Shown here: piece by piece, positions 8,673 through 17,779 of the stretch | Layout: every line of letters begins with the position of its first letter | Position numbering within the stretch: the stretch's first letter is position 1 | Source of the DNA: Paenibacillus lycopersici | GTDB taxonomy: Bacteria > Bacillota > Bacilli > Paenibacillales > Paenibacillaceae | Length of the DNA: 64,000 nucleotides | Direction: 5' to 3' | Assembly: GCF_010119935.1 (NCBI RefSeq) | Contig: NZ_CP048209.1 | Coordinates: 3,475,001-3,539,000 of the forward strand | The notes under the pieces: generated by a model | Databases searched by the model: none | What the model was told of the DNA's origin: nothing | The model's input: the letters and a program-made list of their open reading frames with translations, nothing else | Made by a program: the position numbers and the translations under genes

Positions 8673-11153
8673 ATGGAAAATGGAAACGGTTACAAGGGCG
8701 CTGCGAAGCAGGGATTTATATTGAATCACGCTTCCGGCTATTTTCAATGCGCGGGCGTGGACGTGATGGCTTTCGACGATATTTATCCGGAAGGACATCA
8801 ATCCGGCGTAAGCATCATCATGCACGGCAATCGCGTCGCTACGAACGGCGATATCCGTTTTGAACAGACGCCCGGACAATGGCAGCCGGTACCCAAACAG
8901 GGGAAGCGCGAACTGGATGAGATGGCGAATACGATCACCGCATCGCTGCATTTTCCAGACACCTCGAGGCACTTAAAGGGCTTTAACCCGATGATCTATC
9001 CGGATTTCGAGTTCGATTACAAGGTTACCGTCCAAGGCGATGGCAAGTCGGTTCACGTTTCCGTTGAACTGGATAGACCGATACCGGACAACTATGCCGG
9101 CAAGATCAGCTTCAACCTCGAACTGTTTCCCGGCGCGCTGTTCGGTAAGCCTTGGATCATGGACAACAGGCAGGGAATATTTCCTGAACAGCCCAACGGA
9201 CCTGTAATGACGCAACCGGCCAATTATTCGCATATCGGAAATTTCGGCGAACCCGATGCGAAGGCCGATCCGGCACTCCTGTCCGGGGGAAGCAAGGAAT
9301 ACAGCCCGATGATTGCCGATGACCTCATCGCCGAACCGTATGCCGTCGGCAGACGGTTTACGGTTCGGCCCGACGACCCTTATAACCGCTTCACGATCGA
9401 AAGCAAGGGGGCGGAGCTTAAGTTATACGACGGACGCATGAACCACAATAACGGCTGGTTTGTGATCAGCAGCGAAGTGCCTGCCGGTGCCGCCGCCAAT
9501 GCGATTCAATGGGTCATCACGCCCAATGTCGTCGAAGACTGGCTCCATCCGGCCGTCGTTCAAACCTCGCAGGTCGGATACCATCCGGGCCAAACGAAGA
9601 CGGCCATCATTGAACTTGACCAACGCGAGAGCAGACGCGAGAAGCTCATCCTTTCCCAACTAACAGAGACGGGCGAGCAACGGGTTTTGTCCGCCGAAGG
9701 GCAGGAATGGGGGCAATTCCTCCGCTATCGCTACTTGAAATTCGATTTTACGGACATAAAGGAAGAGGGACTCTACAAAATTCAGTACGGTTCCTCGGAG
9801 TCGTCCATCTTCCGGATCGCCAGCGATGTATACGACCGGGGCGTCTGGCAGCCGGTGCTGGAGTATTTCCTTCCCGTACAGATGTGCCATATGCGGGTAA
9901 GCGAGAAATACCGCGTCTGGCATGGCCATTGTCATGATGATGACGCTCGGATGGCACCGGTAAATCTGAATCACTTTGACGGTTATGTGCAAGGGCCATC
10001 CACATTGACCGGTTACAAACCGGGAGACGTCGTTCCGGGGCTGAATATAGGCGGTTGGCACGATGCCGGCGATTTCGACCTTCGCGTAGAGTCGCAGTCC
10101 GGAGAATTCTATACGCTGGCCCTGGCGTACGAGGCCTTCAATGTCCATTACGATGCGACCACCATTGACCAGGACAGACGAATCGTCGAAATCCACCAGC
10201 CTGACGGCAAGAACGACATCCTGCAGCAGATCGAGCACGGCGTCTTGTCCGTCGTAGGCGCCTATCGCGCATTAGGGCGGCTGTATCGGGGGATTATCGA
10301 AAGCGATCTTCGGCAGTACGTACATCTTGGCGACAGCGCAAGCATGCTCGGGGATCGCTGGGTGTTTACGGAAGATAATCCGCCGCGCGAATTGACGACC
10401 GCCGCTCATCTGGCAGCAGCTTCCCGCGCTCTGCAAGCGTTCAACCCTGCATTAAGCAGCCAAGCTTTGCAAGCGGCCCGAGAGATCTATAAGGTTACGG
10501 ATGGGACAGGCACTGCCAGAACGGCCCGCATACATGCAGCCGCGGAATTATTTCTGACCACCGGCGATCGGGAATATCAAGACGTATTGCTGTCGGAAGC
10601 CGAGTACATCGTCGCATCGATCGACAAGGTTGGCTGGTTCATCGCGCGAGCCGAGTACGCGATGAAAGACGCCGGATTCTCCAATAAGATTCGCGGCGCT
10701 TTGCCTGCATTGAAAGAGCAGTTCGCGCGGCAGAGTGCCGAAACGCCGTACGGGATACCGTATCGCCCGCATATCTGGGGGGCGGGTTGGGGGATTCAGC
10801 AGCTGGGATACGAATATTATTTCCTGCACCGGGCGTATTCCGACATTTTCGATTCCGAAATGATTTTCAATGCGCTGAACTTCGTGTTGGGCTGTCATCC
10901 GGGCTCCAATACGATGTCGTTTGCATCGGGAGTGGGCGCGAAGTCGGCAACGGTAGGCTATGGACTCAATCGCGCCGACTGGTCGTATATTCCCGGCGGC
11001 GTCATTTCGGGCACTGCGCTGATCCGTCCCGACTTTCCGGAACTGCTGGTGTTCCCGTATTTGTGGCAGCAAGTGGAATATGTCATGGGGGGCGGCTCTT
11101 CGCATTTTATGTTCATCGTCCTGGCGGCGCAACAGCTCACGAACGGTCAATGA
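8673..11153 (+). CDS. Glycoside hydrolase family 9 protein (leaderless)
   Basis: The 826-residue protein has an N-terminal beta-rich region (about 1-290), an Ig-like Cellulase_N domain (about 295-385, beginning VVQTSQVGYHPGQTKTAII) and a GH9 (alpha/alpha)6 barrel. The barrel carries GGWHDAGDF near residue 460, whose aspartates act as catalytic base. C-terminal motifs GCHPGSNTMSFASGVG and WQQVEYVMGG supply the probable acid glutamate. AGGAGG precedes the ATG at good spacing. There is no signal peptide, carbohydrate-binding module or dockerin, so it probably acts in the cytosol on imported oligosaccharides and not on cellulose fibres. The substrate is not determined. Confidence 0.85.
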   Translation: MENGNGYKGAAKQGFILNHASGYFQCAGVDVMAFDDIYPEGHQSGVSIIMHGNRVATNGDIRFEQTPGQWQPVPKQGKRELDEMANTITASLHFPDTSRHLKGFNPMIYPDFEFDYKVTVQGDGKSVHVSVELDRPIPDNYAGKISFNLELFPGALFGKPWIMDNRQGIFPEQPNGPVMTQPANYSHIGNFGEPDAKADPALLSGGSKEYSPMIADDLIAEPYAVGRRFTVRPDDPYNRFTIESKGAELKLYDGRMNHNNGWFVISSEVPAGAAANAIQWVITPNVVEDWLHPAVVQTSQVGYHPGQTKTAIIELDQRESRREKLILSQLTETGEQRVLSAEGQEWGQFLRYRYLKFDFTDIKEEGLYKIQYGSSESSIFRIASDVYDRGVWQPVLEYFLPVQMCHMRVSEKYRVWHGHCHDDDARMAPVNLNHFDGYVQGPSTLTGYKPGDVVPGLNIGGWHDAGDFDLRVESQSGEFYTLALAYEAFNVHYDATTIDQDRRIVEIHQPDGKNDILQQIEHGVLSVVGAYRALGRLYRGIIESDLRQYVHLGDSASMLGDRWVFTEDNPPRELTTAAHLAAASRALQAFNPALSSQALQAAREIYKVTDGTGTARTARIHAAAELFLTTGDREYQDVLLSEAEYIVASIDKVGWFIARAEYAMKDAGFSNKIRGALPALKEQFARQSAETPYGIPYRPHIWGAGWGIQQLGYEYYFLHRAYSDIFDSEMIFNALNFVLGCHPGSNTMSFASGVGAKSATVGYGLNRADWSYIPGGVISGTALIRPDFPELLVFPYLWQQVEYVMGGGSSHFMFIVLAAQQLTNGQ

Positions 11154-11207
11154 TGCATGAGTACAAGAACTGCGCGCAATGTTCGCGATTCGATCGTACG
11201 GGAACGC

Positions 11208-11250
11208 GACAAAGGATGAAGCAAGCTGCGCTTCATCCTTTGTCTTCGTC
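11208..11250 (+). terminator. Terminator-like hairpin after the GH9 gene
   Basis: A 15-bp perfect stem (11208-11222 with 11230-11244) with a 7-base loop is followed by a T-rich but interrupted tail. It sits between converging genes. Confidence 0.7.
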
Positions 11251-11279
11251 TTATTCGTAGCGTACCGCCATTACCGCCT

Positions 11280-11804
11280 TTAAGGCTGGACCATTTTGGT
11301 CAGCGTTATGCTCCAGTCGAGCGTGCTGTAATCGAGCTGCCAGCCGAGCTGATCCGCAATGAATCGCAGCGGCACCATGACGCGGCCGTCCTCGTTCAGC
11401 ATGACCTTCGAACCGATGGAGATTCTCGCGTCGTTAATTTCCATTGCGTCCCGTCCGACCCAGAACTTCATCACATACGACCCGGCCCAGATGACCGTCT
11501 CCCCGGTAGCCTCGGTCCACGCAACCTTCGCGCCGACGCCTTCGGCAAGCGCGCGCACCGGCACGTACACCATGCCCTTCCAGAGCATCGGATTCGTGTC
11601 CATCTTCACCATGCGGCCGTTATTGTCCAGCATCGGGTCGTTCACCTTCATCTTCACCGTATACACGCTCATCGGAGCGGCCGGTACGTCCGCCGAGGTA
11701 ACCGTCGGCGCCGTCGGCTCGTTCGGCAGCGCATCGGCGTTCGCCAGCGCAGGCAGCATCAGGGTGAGTCCGAGCAGGGGGAGGATCAGCTTGTTCGTCT
11801 TCAA
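11280..11804 (-). CDS. Stalk-domain (copper amine oxidase N-terminal-like) secreted protein
   Basis: This small exported protein is of the type usually annotated as copper amine oxidase N-terminal or stalk domain. It has a signal peptide (LILPLLGLTLMLPALANA), a short linker, and two copies of the typical motif: GMVYVPVRALAEGVGAKVAW and GRVMVPLRFIADQLGWQLDY. The frame also has a GTG at 11813, but AAGGAG lies only one base from it. TTG at 11804 has about ten bases of spacing and is the more likely start. Such domains in Paenibacillaceae are thought to serve as surface or peptidoglycan-associated modules; there is no oxidase domain here. Confidence 0.82.
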   Translation of the reverse strand: MKTNKLILPLLGLTLMLPALANADALPNEPTAPTVTSADVPAAPMSVYTVKMKVNDPMLDNNGRMVKMDTNPMLWKGMVYVPVRALAEGVGAKVAWTEATGETVIWAGSYVMKFWVGRDAMEINDARISIGSKVMLNEDGRVMVPLRFIADQLGWQLDYSTLDWSITLTKMVQP

Positions 11805-12117
11805 TTTCGTCACGCTCCTTAAGTAGGGATAATTAGGGCAAACGGTTCCTGCTGCTGTCTTGGGCCAAGCGAAGCGTATTGGAGATCGTCTGAGTAAAAG
11901 TCAATGTCTATGGCTGCGGAATTGATCCCAATCGCCTATGGGCATGGCTGAAAGTGGGTACGGAGGACTTGTTTGCCATGTAGTGTGATGTTACCCGGGG
12001 CTGTGGGACGTGAATCATGAGGGAATGGTGCGGGAGTTCGGTTTCAGCGATTAATAAACGGTGTAACAGTGTAATAGTGGCTTGACCTGTTTCTGAAGAC
12101 TACTAATGGAGGTTCCT
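11805..12117. other. Intergenic region between divergent genes
   Basis: About 310 bases separate the stalk-domain gene and the hybrid kinase gene. It holds the ribosome binding sites of both and presumably divergent promoters. I see no convincing -35/-10 pair, RNA structure or repeat. Confidence 0.4.
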
Positions 12118-14007
12118 ATGCACCGCGTAAATCTTGATCCGCATTCGTTCAACGAACAAGTATTCAACTATGCTTCCTTCGGGATCGCGCTATTGGCGCC
12201 CGATGGATTAATTCTTACCGTTAACCCTGCTTTCGAACGGATATTCGGATATACGCAGGAAGAGCTCGACGGCAAACGGTTCGGTGTTTTTTCGCTGCCC
12301 GACGATTCGGTCCAAAATATAGACGAGCTGAAGCTTCTAATGGGGAATGAAGCCGAAGTGCAGCTGGAGAAGCGTTATTTTAGAAAAGACGGCGTTATGA
12401 TCTGGGTGTTCCTGTCCGTTCGGTTATTCTGTAACGAAGAAGGGCAGCCGCTCTATTACATCGCGCAGCTGATCGATATATCCAAGCAAAAAGAATCCGA
12501 GCAGCGGCTTCAAGAAACCGTGGAGCGCTATACGTCGTTGAAGAAATATAACCATGATGCCGTCATCTCCTTCGACCTGCAAGGACGAGTGATCAATGCC
12601 AACGCGGTAGCCGAGAAAATAACCGGTTATCCCATCGAATCGGAAATGATCGGCATGGAACTCGCCAATCTCATCGGAAAGCCCAACGTAGACCGCATTC
12701 TGGAAGAAGCGCTCTACGATGATACCGTCGAACTGCAAATCGACAGCCTTGTCAATAAAAGCGGCGAAATCATCGAAGTGCTCACGAGTATCGCGCCGAT
12801 CATCGTGAAGAATCAAATCATTGGTTTCTATCTCATCTGCAAGGATATTTCGGAACAGAAGCAATTGGTGCATGCCAAGGAGACGGCGGAAGCGACCAAT
12901 CAAGCCAAAAGCGAGTTCTTGGCGATGATGAGCCATGAAATCCGAACGCCGATGAACGGCGTGATCGGGATGACCAATCTCCTGCTAGACTCGGATCTGG
13001 ACGATGAGAACAAAGCGTTCGTGGAGATTATTCGTAAAAGCGGGGAATCGCTTCTCTCCATTATCAATGACATTCTCGATCTGTCGAAGATCGAGGCTGG
13101 CAAGACGGAGCTGCAAGAAGACGTATTCGATCTGCGAAATTGCATCAAGGACTGTCTGTCCGTTATTTCGGCAAAGGCCGAAGTCAGGAATCTGGAGTTG
13201 TCCTGCACCATTCATCACGACGTGCCCGATTACATCTACGCTGACGAAGACCGCTTGAAGCAGGTGGTTCTTAACTTACTTAGCAACGCTGTGAAATTCA
13301 CGCCTAGCGGTACCGTATCGGTTGCCATCAAGAACATGAAAGCCCAACCGCCGCTTCTAGGCATCACGGTTACGGATACAGGCATCGGGATACCGCCGTC
13401 GCGGCTTGAAGAAATTTTCGAGCCTTTCACTCAAATCGATAATTTCATGGCCCGCCAGTATGAAGGAACCGGCTTGGGACTTTCCATCAGCAGAAGAATC
13501 GTAGAATTGATGGGAGGGAAGATCCATGCCGAGAGCGATGGCGTACACGGATCCGCCTTCCATTTTACGATACGGCTTAACGAACGTAAGCTTCGGGAAT
13601 TCAGCCCATCCCAACCATTAACTGCTGCAGCGATGAAGAAAGCAAAAATATTGATTGCCGAAGATAATGCCATCAATACGCTCGTGTTGCAGAAGATGCT
13701 GGAGAAAATGGGGCATCGGGTTTCCGTGGCCGTAAACGGCAAAGAAGCGATCGAAGCGGCGCTTACGGAATCGTACGAGTTGATTTTTATGGATATCCAT
13801 ATGCCGGTAATCAATGGCTTGGAAGCCATGCGGACCATCAAAGAAAAGCTGGCCCCCGAGAAATGTCCGCGCATCGTAGCGGTGACGGCGAACGCATTGA
13901 AGGGAGATCGTGAGAAATACCTGGCGTTAGGCATGGACGATTATGTAAGCAAGCCTATCAATCGTGAAGTCATTAAGCGGCTTCTGGTGTGCTCTAGTTC
14001 CGGCTAA
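12118..14007 (+). CDS. Soluble PAS-PAS hybrid sensor histidine kinase
   Basis: The start at ATG 12118 is chosen because GGAGG lies five bases upstream; the in-frame ATG at 12106 precedes that site. The protein of about 629 residues has two PAS domains (about 10-130 and 140-255; NPAFERIFGYTQEELDGKRF and NANAVAEKITGYPIESEMIG). These are followed by a HisKA domain with HEIRTPMNG (His near 272), a HATPase domain (N box NLLSNAVKF, G1 DTGIGIP, G2 GTGLGLSI) and a C-terminal receiver domain (MDIHMPVINGLEA) with a KP signature. No transmembrane segment or HPt domain is present, so it probably senses a cytosolic signal and needs a separate phosphotransfer partner. Confidence 0.93.
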   Translation: MHRVNLDPHSFNEQVFNYASFGIALLAPDGLILTVNPAFERIFGYTQEELDGKRFGVFSLPDDSVQNIDELKLLMGNEAEVQLEKRYFRKDGVMIWVFLSVRLFCNEEGQPLYYIAQLIDISKQKESEQRLQETVERYTSLKKYNHDAVISFDLQGRVINANAVAEKITGYPIESEMIGMELANLIGKPNVDRILEEALYDDTVELQIDSLVNKSGEIIEVLTSIAPIIVKNQIIGFYLICKDISEQKQLVHAKETAEATNQAKSEFLAMMSHEIRTPMNGVIGMTNLLLDSDLDDENKAFVEIIRKSGESLLSIINDILDLSKIEAGKTELQEDVFDLRNCIKDCLSVISAKAEVRNLELSCTIHHDVPDYIYADEDRLKQVVLNLLSNAVKFTPSGTVSVAIKNMKAQPPLLGITVTDTGIGIPPSRLEEIFEPFTQIDNFMARQYEGTGLGLSISRRIVELMGGKIHAESDGVHGSAFHFTIRLNERKLREFSPSQPLTAAAMKKAKILIAEDNAINTLVLQKMLEKMGHRVSVAVNGKEAIEAALTESYELIFMDIHMPVINGLEAMRTIKEKLAPEKCPRIVAVTANALKGDREKYLALGMDDYVSKPINREVIKRLLVCSSSG

Positions 14008-14069
14008 TCCGACGCATTAAGGGATGTCCGTGATCGCAGCGAATACGGGATCATTGGATCGTACGCACC

Positions 14070-14089
14070 GCGCCTTCCGGCGCCTTTTT
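14070..14089 (+). terminator. Terminator after the hybrid kinase gene
   Basis: A 5-bp GC-rich stem GCGCC/GGCGC with a TTCC tetraloop is followed by CTTTTT. Confidence 0.7.
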
Positions 14090-14103
14090 CGTATGTTCTC
14101 GGT

Positions 14104-14592
14104 TCATAGATAATGAAAGATCCACATGAATCCTAGTGTAATGGGAAGCGAGAGCAGCAAGGCGATAAGCGGTTTTCGATAATGGAGGTACAGCATCGGG
14201 TACATAATGACGTAGAAGATAACGCTCCATACCACATTCCATCCATTCGCATAACTGATCCGGCCATTCACATTAAAAATGTACTCGATGACGGAGAAGA
14301 CGATTATCCATGCTGACCAGTAGAGAATCATCCTTCTCCACTTATGAGGATGGTAAGACAAGAACAACATAATCATTGCTCCTTGCACGACAAAGATAAT
14401 CATCAGGTCAAGCAGCTCTTGGGAGAGGATCGAGGACTTATACTTCCAAAGCGGAATTGATTTCACAAGATAGAGGAAGAGGAAGTTGAGCAAAGCCGCG
14501 TAAAGGAGCGTCGGGTAATAGTCATACCATTTGGACCACTTTGCCCAACGTAAGGCAAGTATCAAGAGAATTCCGGCAAATGCCAGGCTCAT
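14104..14592 (-). CDS. CBO0543-family integral membrane protein
   Basis: The 162-residue protein consists almost entirely of five or so hydrophobic helices (for example PTLLYAALLNFLFLYLVKS and MIIFVVQGAMIMLFLS). It resembles the CBO0543 family of small membrane proteins common in Paenibacillus and Clostridium, whose function is unknown. It is followed upstream on the same strand by a second member of the same type, about 115 bases away, which suggests a paralogous pair in one transcript. No catalytic motif is visible. Confidence 0.7.
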   Translation of the reverse strand: MSLAFAGILLILALRWAKWSKWYDYYPTLLYAALLNFLFLYLVKSIPLWKYKSSILSQELLDLMIIFVVQGAMIMLFLSYHPHKWRRMILYWSAWIIVFSVIEYIFNVNGRISYANGWNVVWSVIFYVIMYPMLYLHYRKPLIALLLSLPITLGFMWIFHYL

Positions 14593-14706
14593 TATTTACA
14601 CTCCTTCGTCCCTTGGCTGCGGCGGCAAGGATAATTTCAATCCTGCATTTCATTTTTTACATTCCGATTGTTTTTAAACTCGGGCGGGCTCGCTAATAGC
14701 AGCGGC

Positions 14707-15264
14707 TTACGACCCCAAAGGTGAATACCTGTTCCCTCTAGCCATGTAATGTGCCATCAAATATATAGCGAATTGAATCGGGACCGAATAGAAGAATTTC
14801 CAGTGAGTTAACACATAAATGCCCATCCATTGAAAGAAGGGCTCCCCTAGATAAGAGGATACAAGAGCAAAGAGAACTGCTTTAATGTATGGATTATAAT
14901 CCGGCTTTACCTGAAGGAAGCACATGATCGTTACAGGCATTAACGTCAAGTCCCAGGGAACATAAGTCGGAAAAACAGGGATTACGTTAAATCGGTAATA
15001 CCATAACCCAAGTTGGTCTCCAGTTAAGTCAAGAACAAGAGAAACGATTATCACAAATTGCCCTGAGAACAGCAGCCGATTCGTGCTTTCTTTCTTTCGG
15101 AAACCAAGCCATAATAACCACGGCAAGATCGCAAATGCAAGATTGACCCACCATAAACCCGAAAATAATACATGCTCATACCAGAATTGTATTTTTTGAT
15201 GGATCAACTCATTTACTTCACGCGTATTGTTATCCGTAAATTCAATGACGTTTTCCTTATACAT
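14707..15264 (-). CDS. CBO0543-family integral membrane protein
   Basis: The 185-residue protein has a short polar N-terminus (MYKENVIEFTDNNTREVNEL) then five hydrophobic helices. Motifs WWVNLAFAILPWLLWLGF, LDLTGDQLGLWYYRFNVIP and VPWDLTLMPVTIMCFLQV are typical of CBO0543-family proteins as I recall them. It precedes the other member on the same strand. Function is unknown. Confidence 0.75.
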   Translation of the reverse strand: MYKENVIEFTDNNTREVNELIHQKIQFWYEHVLFSGLWWVNLAFAILPWLLWLGFRKKESTNRLLFSGQFVIIVSLVLDLTGDQLGLWYYRFNVIPVFPTYVPWDLTLMPVTIMCFLQVKPDYNPYIKAVLFALVSSYLGEPFFQWMGIYVLTHWKFFYSVPIQFAIYLMAHYMARGNRYSPLGS

Positions 15265-15436
15265 GCTATCATTCCGTCCGTTGTGTACTCTTCCTCCTCA
15301 TCATCTCCATTCACATTCAATTCATGCTTGAGCATGGCGAGAATTTATGCACGCGAATTTTTATCTCCCTACATATTCCATTTCGTCGGAGGACAAATTA
15401 TCCCCAAACGAGCCAGGGTTATAATCGGGAGGGACA

Positions 15437-16282
15437 ATGGATAACTTCAGGGATAAATTCAGAAATCAACGGTACATGGCGCATGTAAGCTTATTGGGAA
15501 CAACCCAACTGCATAAGCGTAATCCGTATACGATTGCATGCTGGTCCATGGCCTTTCCCGGGTTTGGGCATTTGCTGCTGAATAAATATTTGCGCGGCTA
15601 TGCGCTGATCCTGTGGGAGGTGTTTATCAACCAGAAGATTCACCTGAATGTAGCCATGGTGCAAACCTTCAACGGTCATTTTCAAGCGGCAAGGGATGCA
15701 TTAGATCCCAAATTCATATCGCTCTACATACCTGTGTACTTGTTCGCTATATATGACAGTTACCGTACATCCGTAGACCTGAATAAAGTGTACCTGCTGG
15801 CGCAAAGAGAAAACGGACCCTTTAATGTCTTCAGTATCGGAGCTTTGGAGATTAATTACCTGGATAAACGTAAACCGAGGGTTGCCGCAATATGGTCGAT
15901 GGGAATCCCGAGCGCAGGTCAATTGTACATACATCGCATCGTGTTGGTCGGGTTCTTATTGATAAGCACAATCATTATCGTTTGGCAGTCTAACGTCATG
16001 CTGGCCATACATGATTTGATCTTAGTCGATATCCGAGCTTCTTCGGCCGTGTTGAATGAGCAGTGGTTCTTGTATTTCCCGTCGCTGTATTTTTTTACGA
16101 TTTATGATTCCTATACGAACACCATAGAAAATAACAAATTGTTCGATGAGTCGCAAAGAAAGTACCTGATCGAGAAATTCCAGCCGGCGGGACACCGAAT
16201 AATGATTGGAGACAATTGTCGATGCAGTTCGTGGCTACGTTCGAATATTCAAGTCTTCTCGAAATCGGCCTTACTGAACTGA
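15437..16282 (+). CDS. Conserved multi-pass membrane protein of unknown function
   Basis: The 281-residue protein contains two similar halves, each with a TM2-like hydrophobic hairpin: CWSMAFPGFGHLLLNKYLRG at about residues 35-54 and IWSMGIPSAGQLYIHRIVLV at about 152-171. Each half ends in a (F/T)IYDSY motif. This internal duplication is clear by eye. GGGAGGG stands just before the ATG. The last 20 residues overlap the start of the next gene by 61 bases in another frame, which is unusual. Either a natural overlap or a frameshift near the 3' end could explain it. Function is unknown. Confidence 0.75.
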   Translation: MDNFRDKFRNQRYMAHVSLLGTTQLHKRNPYTIACWSMAFPGFGHLLLNKYLRGYALILWEVFINQKIHLNVAMVQTFNGHFQAARDALDPKFISLYIPVYLFAIYDSYRTSVDLNKVYLLAQRENGPFNVFSIGALEINYLDKRKPRVAAIWSMGIPSAGQLYIHRIVLVGFLLISTIIIVWQSNVMLAIHDLILVDIRASSAVLNEQWFLYFPSLYFFTIYDSYTNTIENNKLFDESQRKYLIEKFQPAGHRIMIGDNCRCSSWLRSNIQVFSKSALLN

Positions 16283-16467
16283 AGGAAAAAGAAGTGTCGG
16301 GTATCTATGTCGTACCTCTTGATCTGCGCAAAAAAGAACCGCGATTATTGGATAGTATCCAGAAAGGCGATGTCGTGCTCATTGTCACATGCGAAGAACG
16401 GCAAGCTTCGGTCGTGGAAGATATTCTTTGGGACCATAAAGCACTGGGATTGGCCAGGACTAGATAA
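16222..16467 (+). CDS. Small conserved hypothetical protein
   Basis: The 81-residue soluble protein begins MQFVATFEYSSLLEIGLTEL and ends with a run of beta and alpha elements (GDVVLIVTCEERQASVVEDI). It looks complete and compact, resembling short Bacillus proteins that follow membrane genes like the one upstream, but I cannot name the family. GGAG lies about ten bases before ATG 16222; an in-frame TTG at 16216 is an alternative start. It overlaps the upstream gene, which suggests translational coupling. Confidence 0.6.
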   Translation: MQFVATFEYSSLLEIGLTELKEKEVSGIYVVPLDLRKKEPRLLDSIQKGDVVLIVTCEERQASVVEDILWDHKALGLARTR

Positions 16468-16537
16468 TGATTGTTGCTCAGACCTAGCGAGCAGGTTAGC
16501 AGCAACAAGCGGGATGTAAATAGATTCAAAAATAACA

Positions 16538-16566
16538 TTGGAAATGATAGAATTATCTGATAGTAT
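16538..16566 (+). promoter_or_regulatory. Putative promoter of the ZTP riboswitch-purC transcript
   Basis: TTGGAA at 16538-16543 and TAGTAT at 16561-16566 are exactly 17 bp apart. They would start the RNA only a few bases before the first pairing element of the riboswitch at 16579. Confidence 0.5.
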
Positions 16567-16578
16567 GGAATTGTATTC

Positions 16579-16650
16579 AAATATGTGTGACTGGCGTAAC
16601 GTAGGTAACTACGGGGGAGCGCATATTTCATAAGCCGTACGCCTGGGCAA
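16579..16650 (+). ncRNA. ZTP riboswitch (pfl motif) upstream of purC
   Basis: The sequence carries the two diagnostic blocks of the pfl RNA: GTGACTGGC at 16587-16595 and CGCCTGGGC at 16640-16648. P1 is a perfect 7-bp helix (16579-16585 with 16622-16628) and P2 is a small GTAG/CTAC hairpin. The GGGGGAGCG strand that closes the 5' subdomain is also present. The known ligand is ZTP/ZMP (AICAR), which accumulates when 10-formyltetrahydrofolate is limiting. The following terminator and purC fit the usual genetic ON-switch arrangement. Confidence 0.9.
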
Positions 16651-16682
16651 AGTATTTGATCTTAGATCAGATGCTTTTTTTA
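16649..16682 (+). terminator. Regulatory terminator of the ZTP riboswitch
   Basis: A 13-bp stem with two G-U pairs (16649-16661 with 16665-16677) has a TTA loop and a run of seven T residues. Its 5' arm starts immediately at the end of the conserved 3' aptamer strand (GGGCAAAG), so ligand binding to the aptamer would compete with terminator folding. It stands 28 bases before purC. Confidence 0.85.
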
Positions 16683-16709
16683 TTTCAATTATTGAAAGGT
16701 CAGGTGCGT

Positions 16710-17678
16710 ATGATAACCAAAGAAACGATTCAAAAAAACCTATGGAACTGTCTCGAGGACACCTCATTTCTGAATGTACCCGGGTTCAGGCGAGATAAAG
16801 TACGCGACACCTATGATAGGGGCGATACTCTAATCCTTATTACCACGGACCGTCAAAGCGCATTTGACCGGATTCTTGCCAACATTCCGTTTAAAGGCCA
16901 AGTATTAAACCGGCTTAGCGCCTTTTGGTTTGAAAACACCTCGGATATAATAAGTAACCACGTTATACATATCCCGGACCCGAATGTTACGATAGGGAAA
17001 AAATGCAAGGTAATTCCGGTCGAATTCGTCATGCGGGCCTACCTTACGGGTTCGACTGCTACCTCGGTTTGGGTTCAATACTCGCAAGGTATCCGAGACA
17101 TATGTGGCCATATCCTGCCCGACGGAATGAAGAGAAATCAGAAGCTCGAGCAACCGATCCTGACTCCGGCTAAGAAGTCAGCCGAACATGACGAATCGAT
17201 TACGGCTGCCCAAATCGTTGACGAAGGCTTAATCGATAAAGGGACCTGGGAGTATTTGCACAAAATCGCGTTTTCGCTCTTTGCCAGGGGCACGGAAATC
17301 GCAGATCGGAATGGATTAATTCTCGTAGATACCAAATATGAATTCGGTATCGATGACAAAGGAGAGATACTTCTCATCGACGAGATCCATACGCCTGATT
17401 CTTCCCGCTATTGGATGAAAGAGACATACGAATCGAGGTTAGCCGAGGGCAAGGAACCGGAGAATATCGACAAAGAATTCCTGCGACTGTGGTTCAGGGA
17501 GCATTGCGACCCTTACGAAGATAAAATTCTGCCGACCGCACCTGATGACCTTGTCATCGAACTGTCGTATCGCTATATCCGCCTCTTCGAAATGCTTACC
17601 GGCAAGGAATTTGCCGACGACGGCACGCATCCTGTAAAGGAGCGGCTTAAAAAGAATTTACATGCTTACCTTAGCTAA
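16710..17678 (+). CDS. purC: Phosphoribosylaminoimidazole-succinocarboxamide synthase
   Basis: SAICAR synthetase joins CAIR and aspartate with ATP in de novo purine synthesis. The 322-residue protein is of the longer type (VRDTYDRGDTLILITTDRQS, ANIPFKGQVLNRLSAFWF, EFVMRAYLTGSTATSVW and LIDEIHTPDSSRYW are characteristic). The ATG at 16710 follows AAAGGTCAGG; the upstream in-frame ATG at 16656 lies inside the riboswitch terminator and is rejected. The gene stands alone, outside a pur operon, and is controlled by its own ZTP riboswitch. This suggests it is an accessory copy made when ZTP builds up. Confidence 0.95.
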   Translation: MITKETIQKNLWNCLEDTSFLNVPGFRRDKVRDTYDRGDTLILITTDRQSAFDRILANIPFKGQVLNRLSAFWFENTSDIISNHVIHIPDPNVTIGKKCKVIPVEFVMRAYLTGSTATSVWVQYSQGIRDICGHILPDGMKRNQKLEQPILTPAKKSAEHDESITAAQIVDEGLIDKGTWEYLHKIAFSLFARGTEIADRNGLILVDTKYEFGIDDKGEILLIDEIHTPDSSRYWMKETYESRLAEGKEPENIDKEFLRLWFREHCDPYEDKILPTAPDDLVIELSYRYIRLFEMLTGKEFADDGTHPVKERLKKNLHAYLS

Positions 17679-17779
17679 GCGACATAAATAGACAGGATGT
17701 AATTCGAAATTTCGGTGCCTCAACCTGCAGACCGTTAGAAGCGCGCATGATTGCCACAGCTGACAAAGGAGAACGATAA

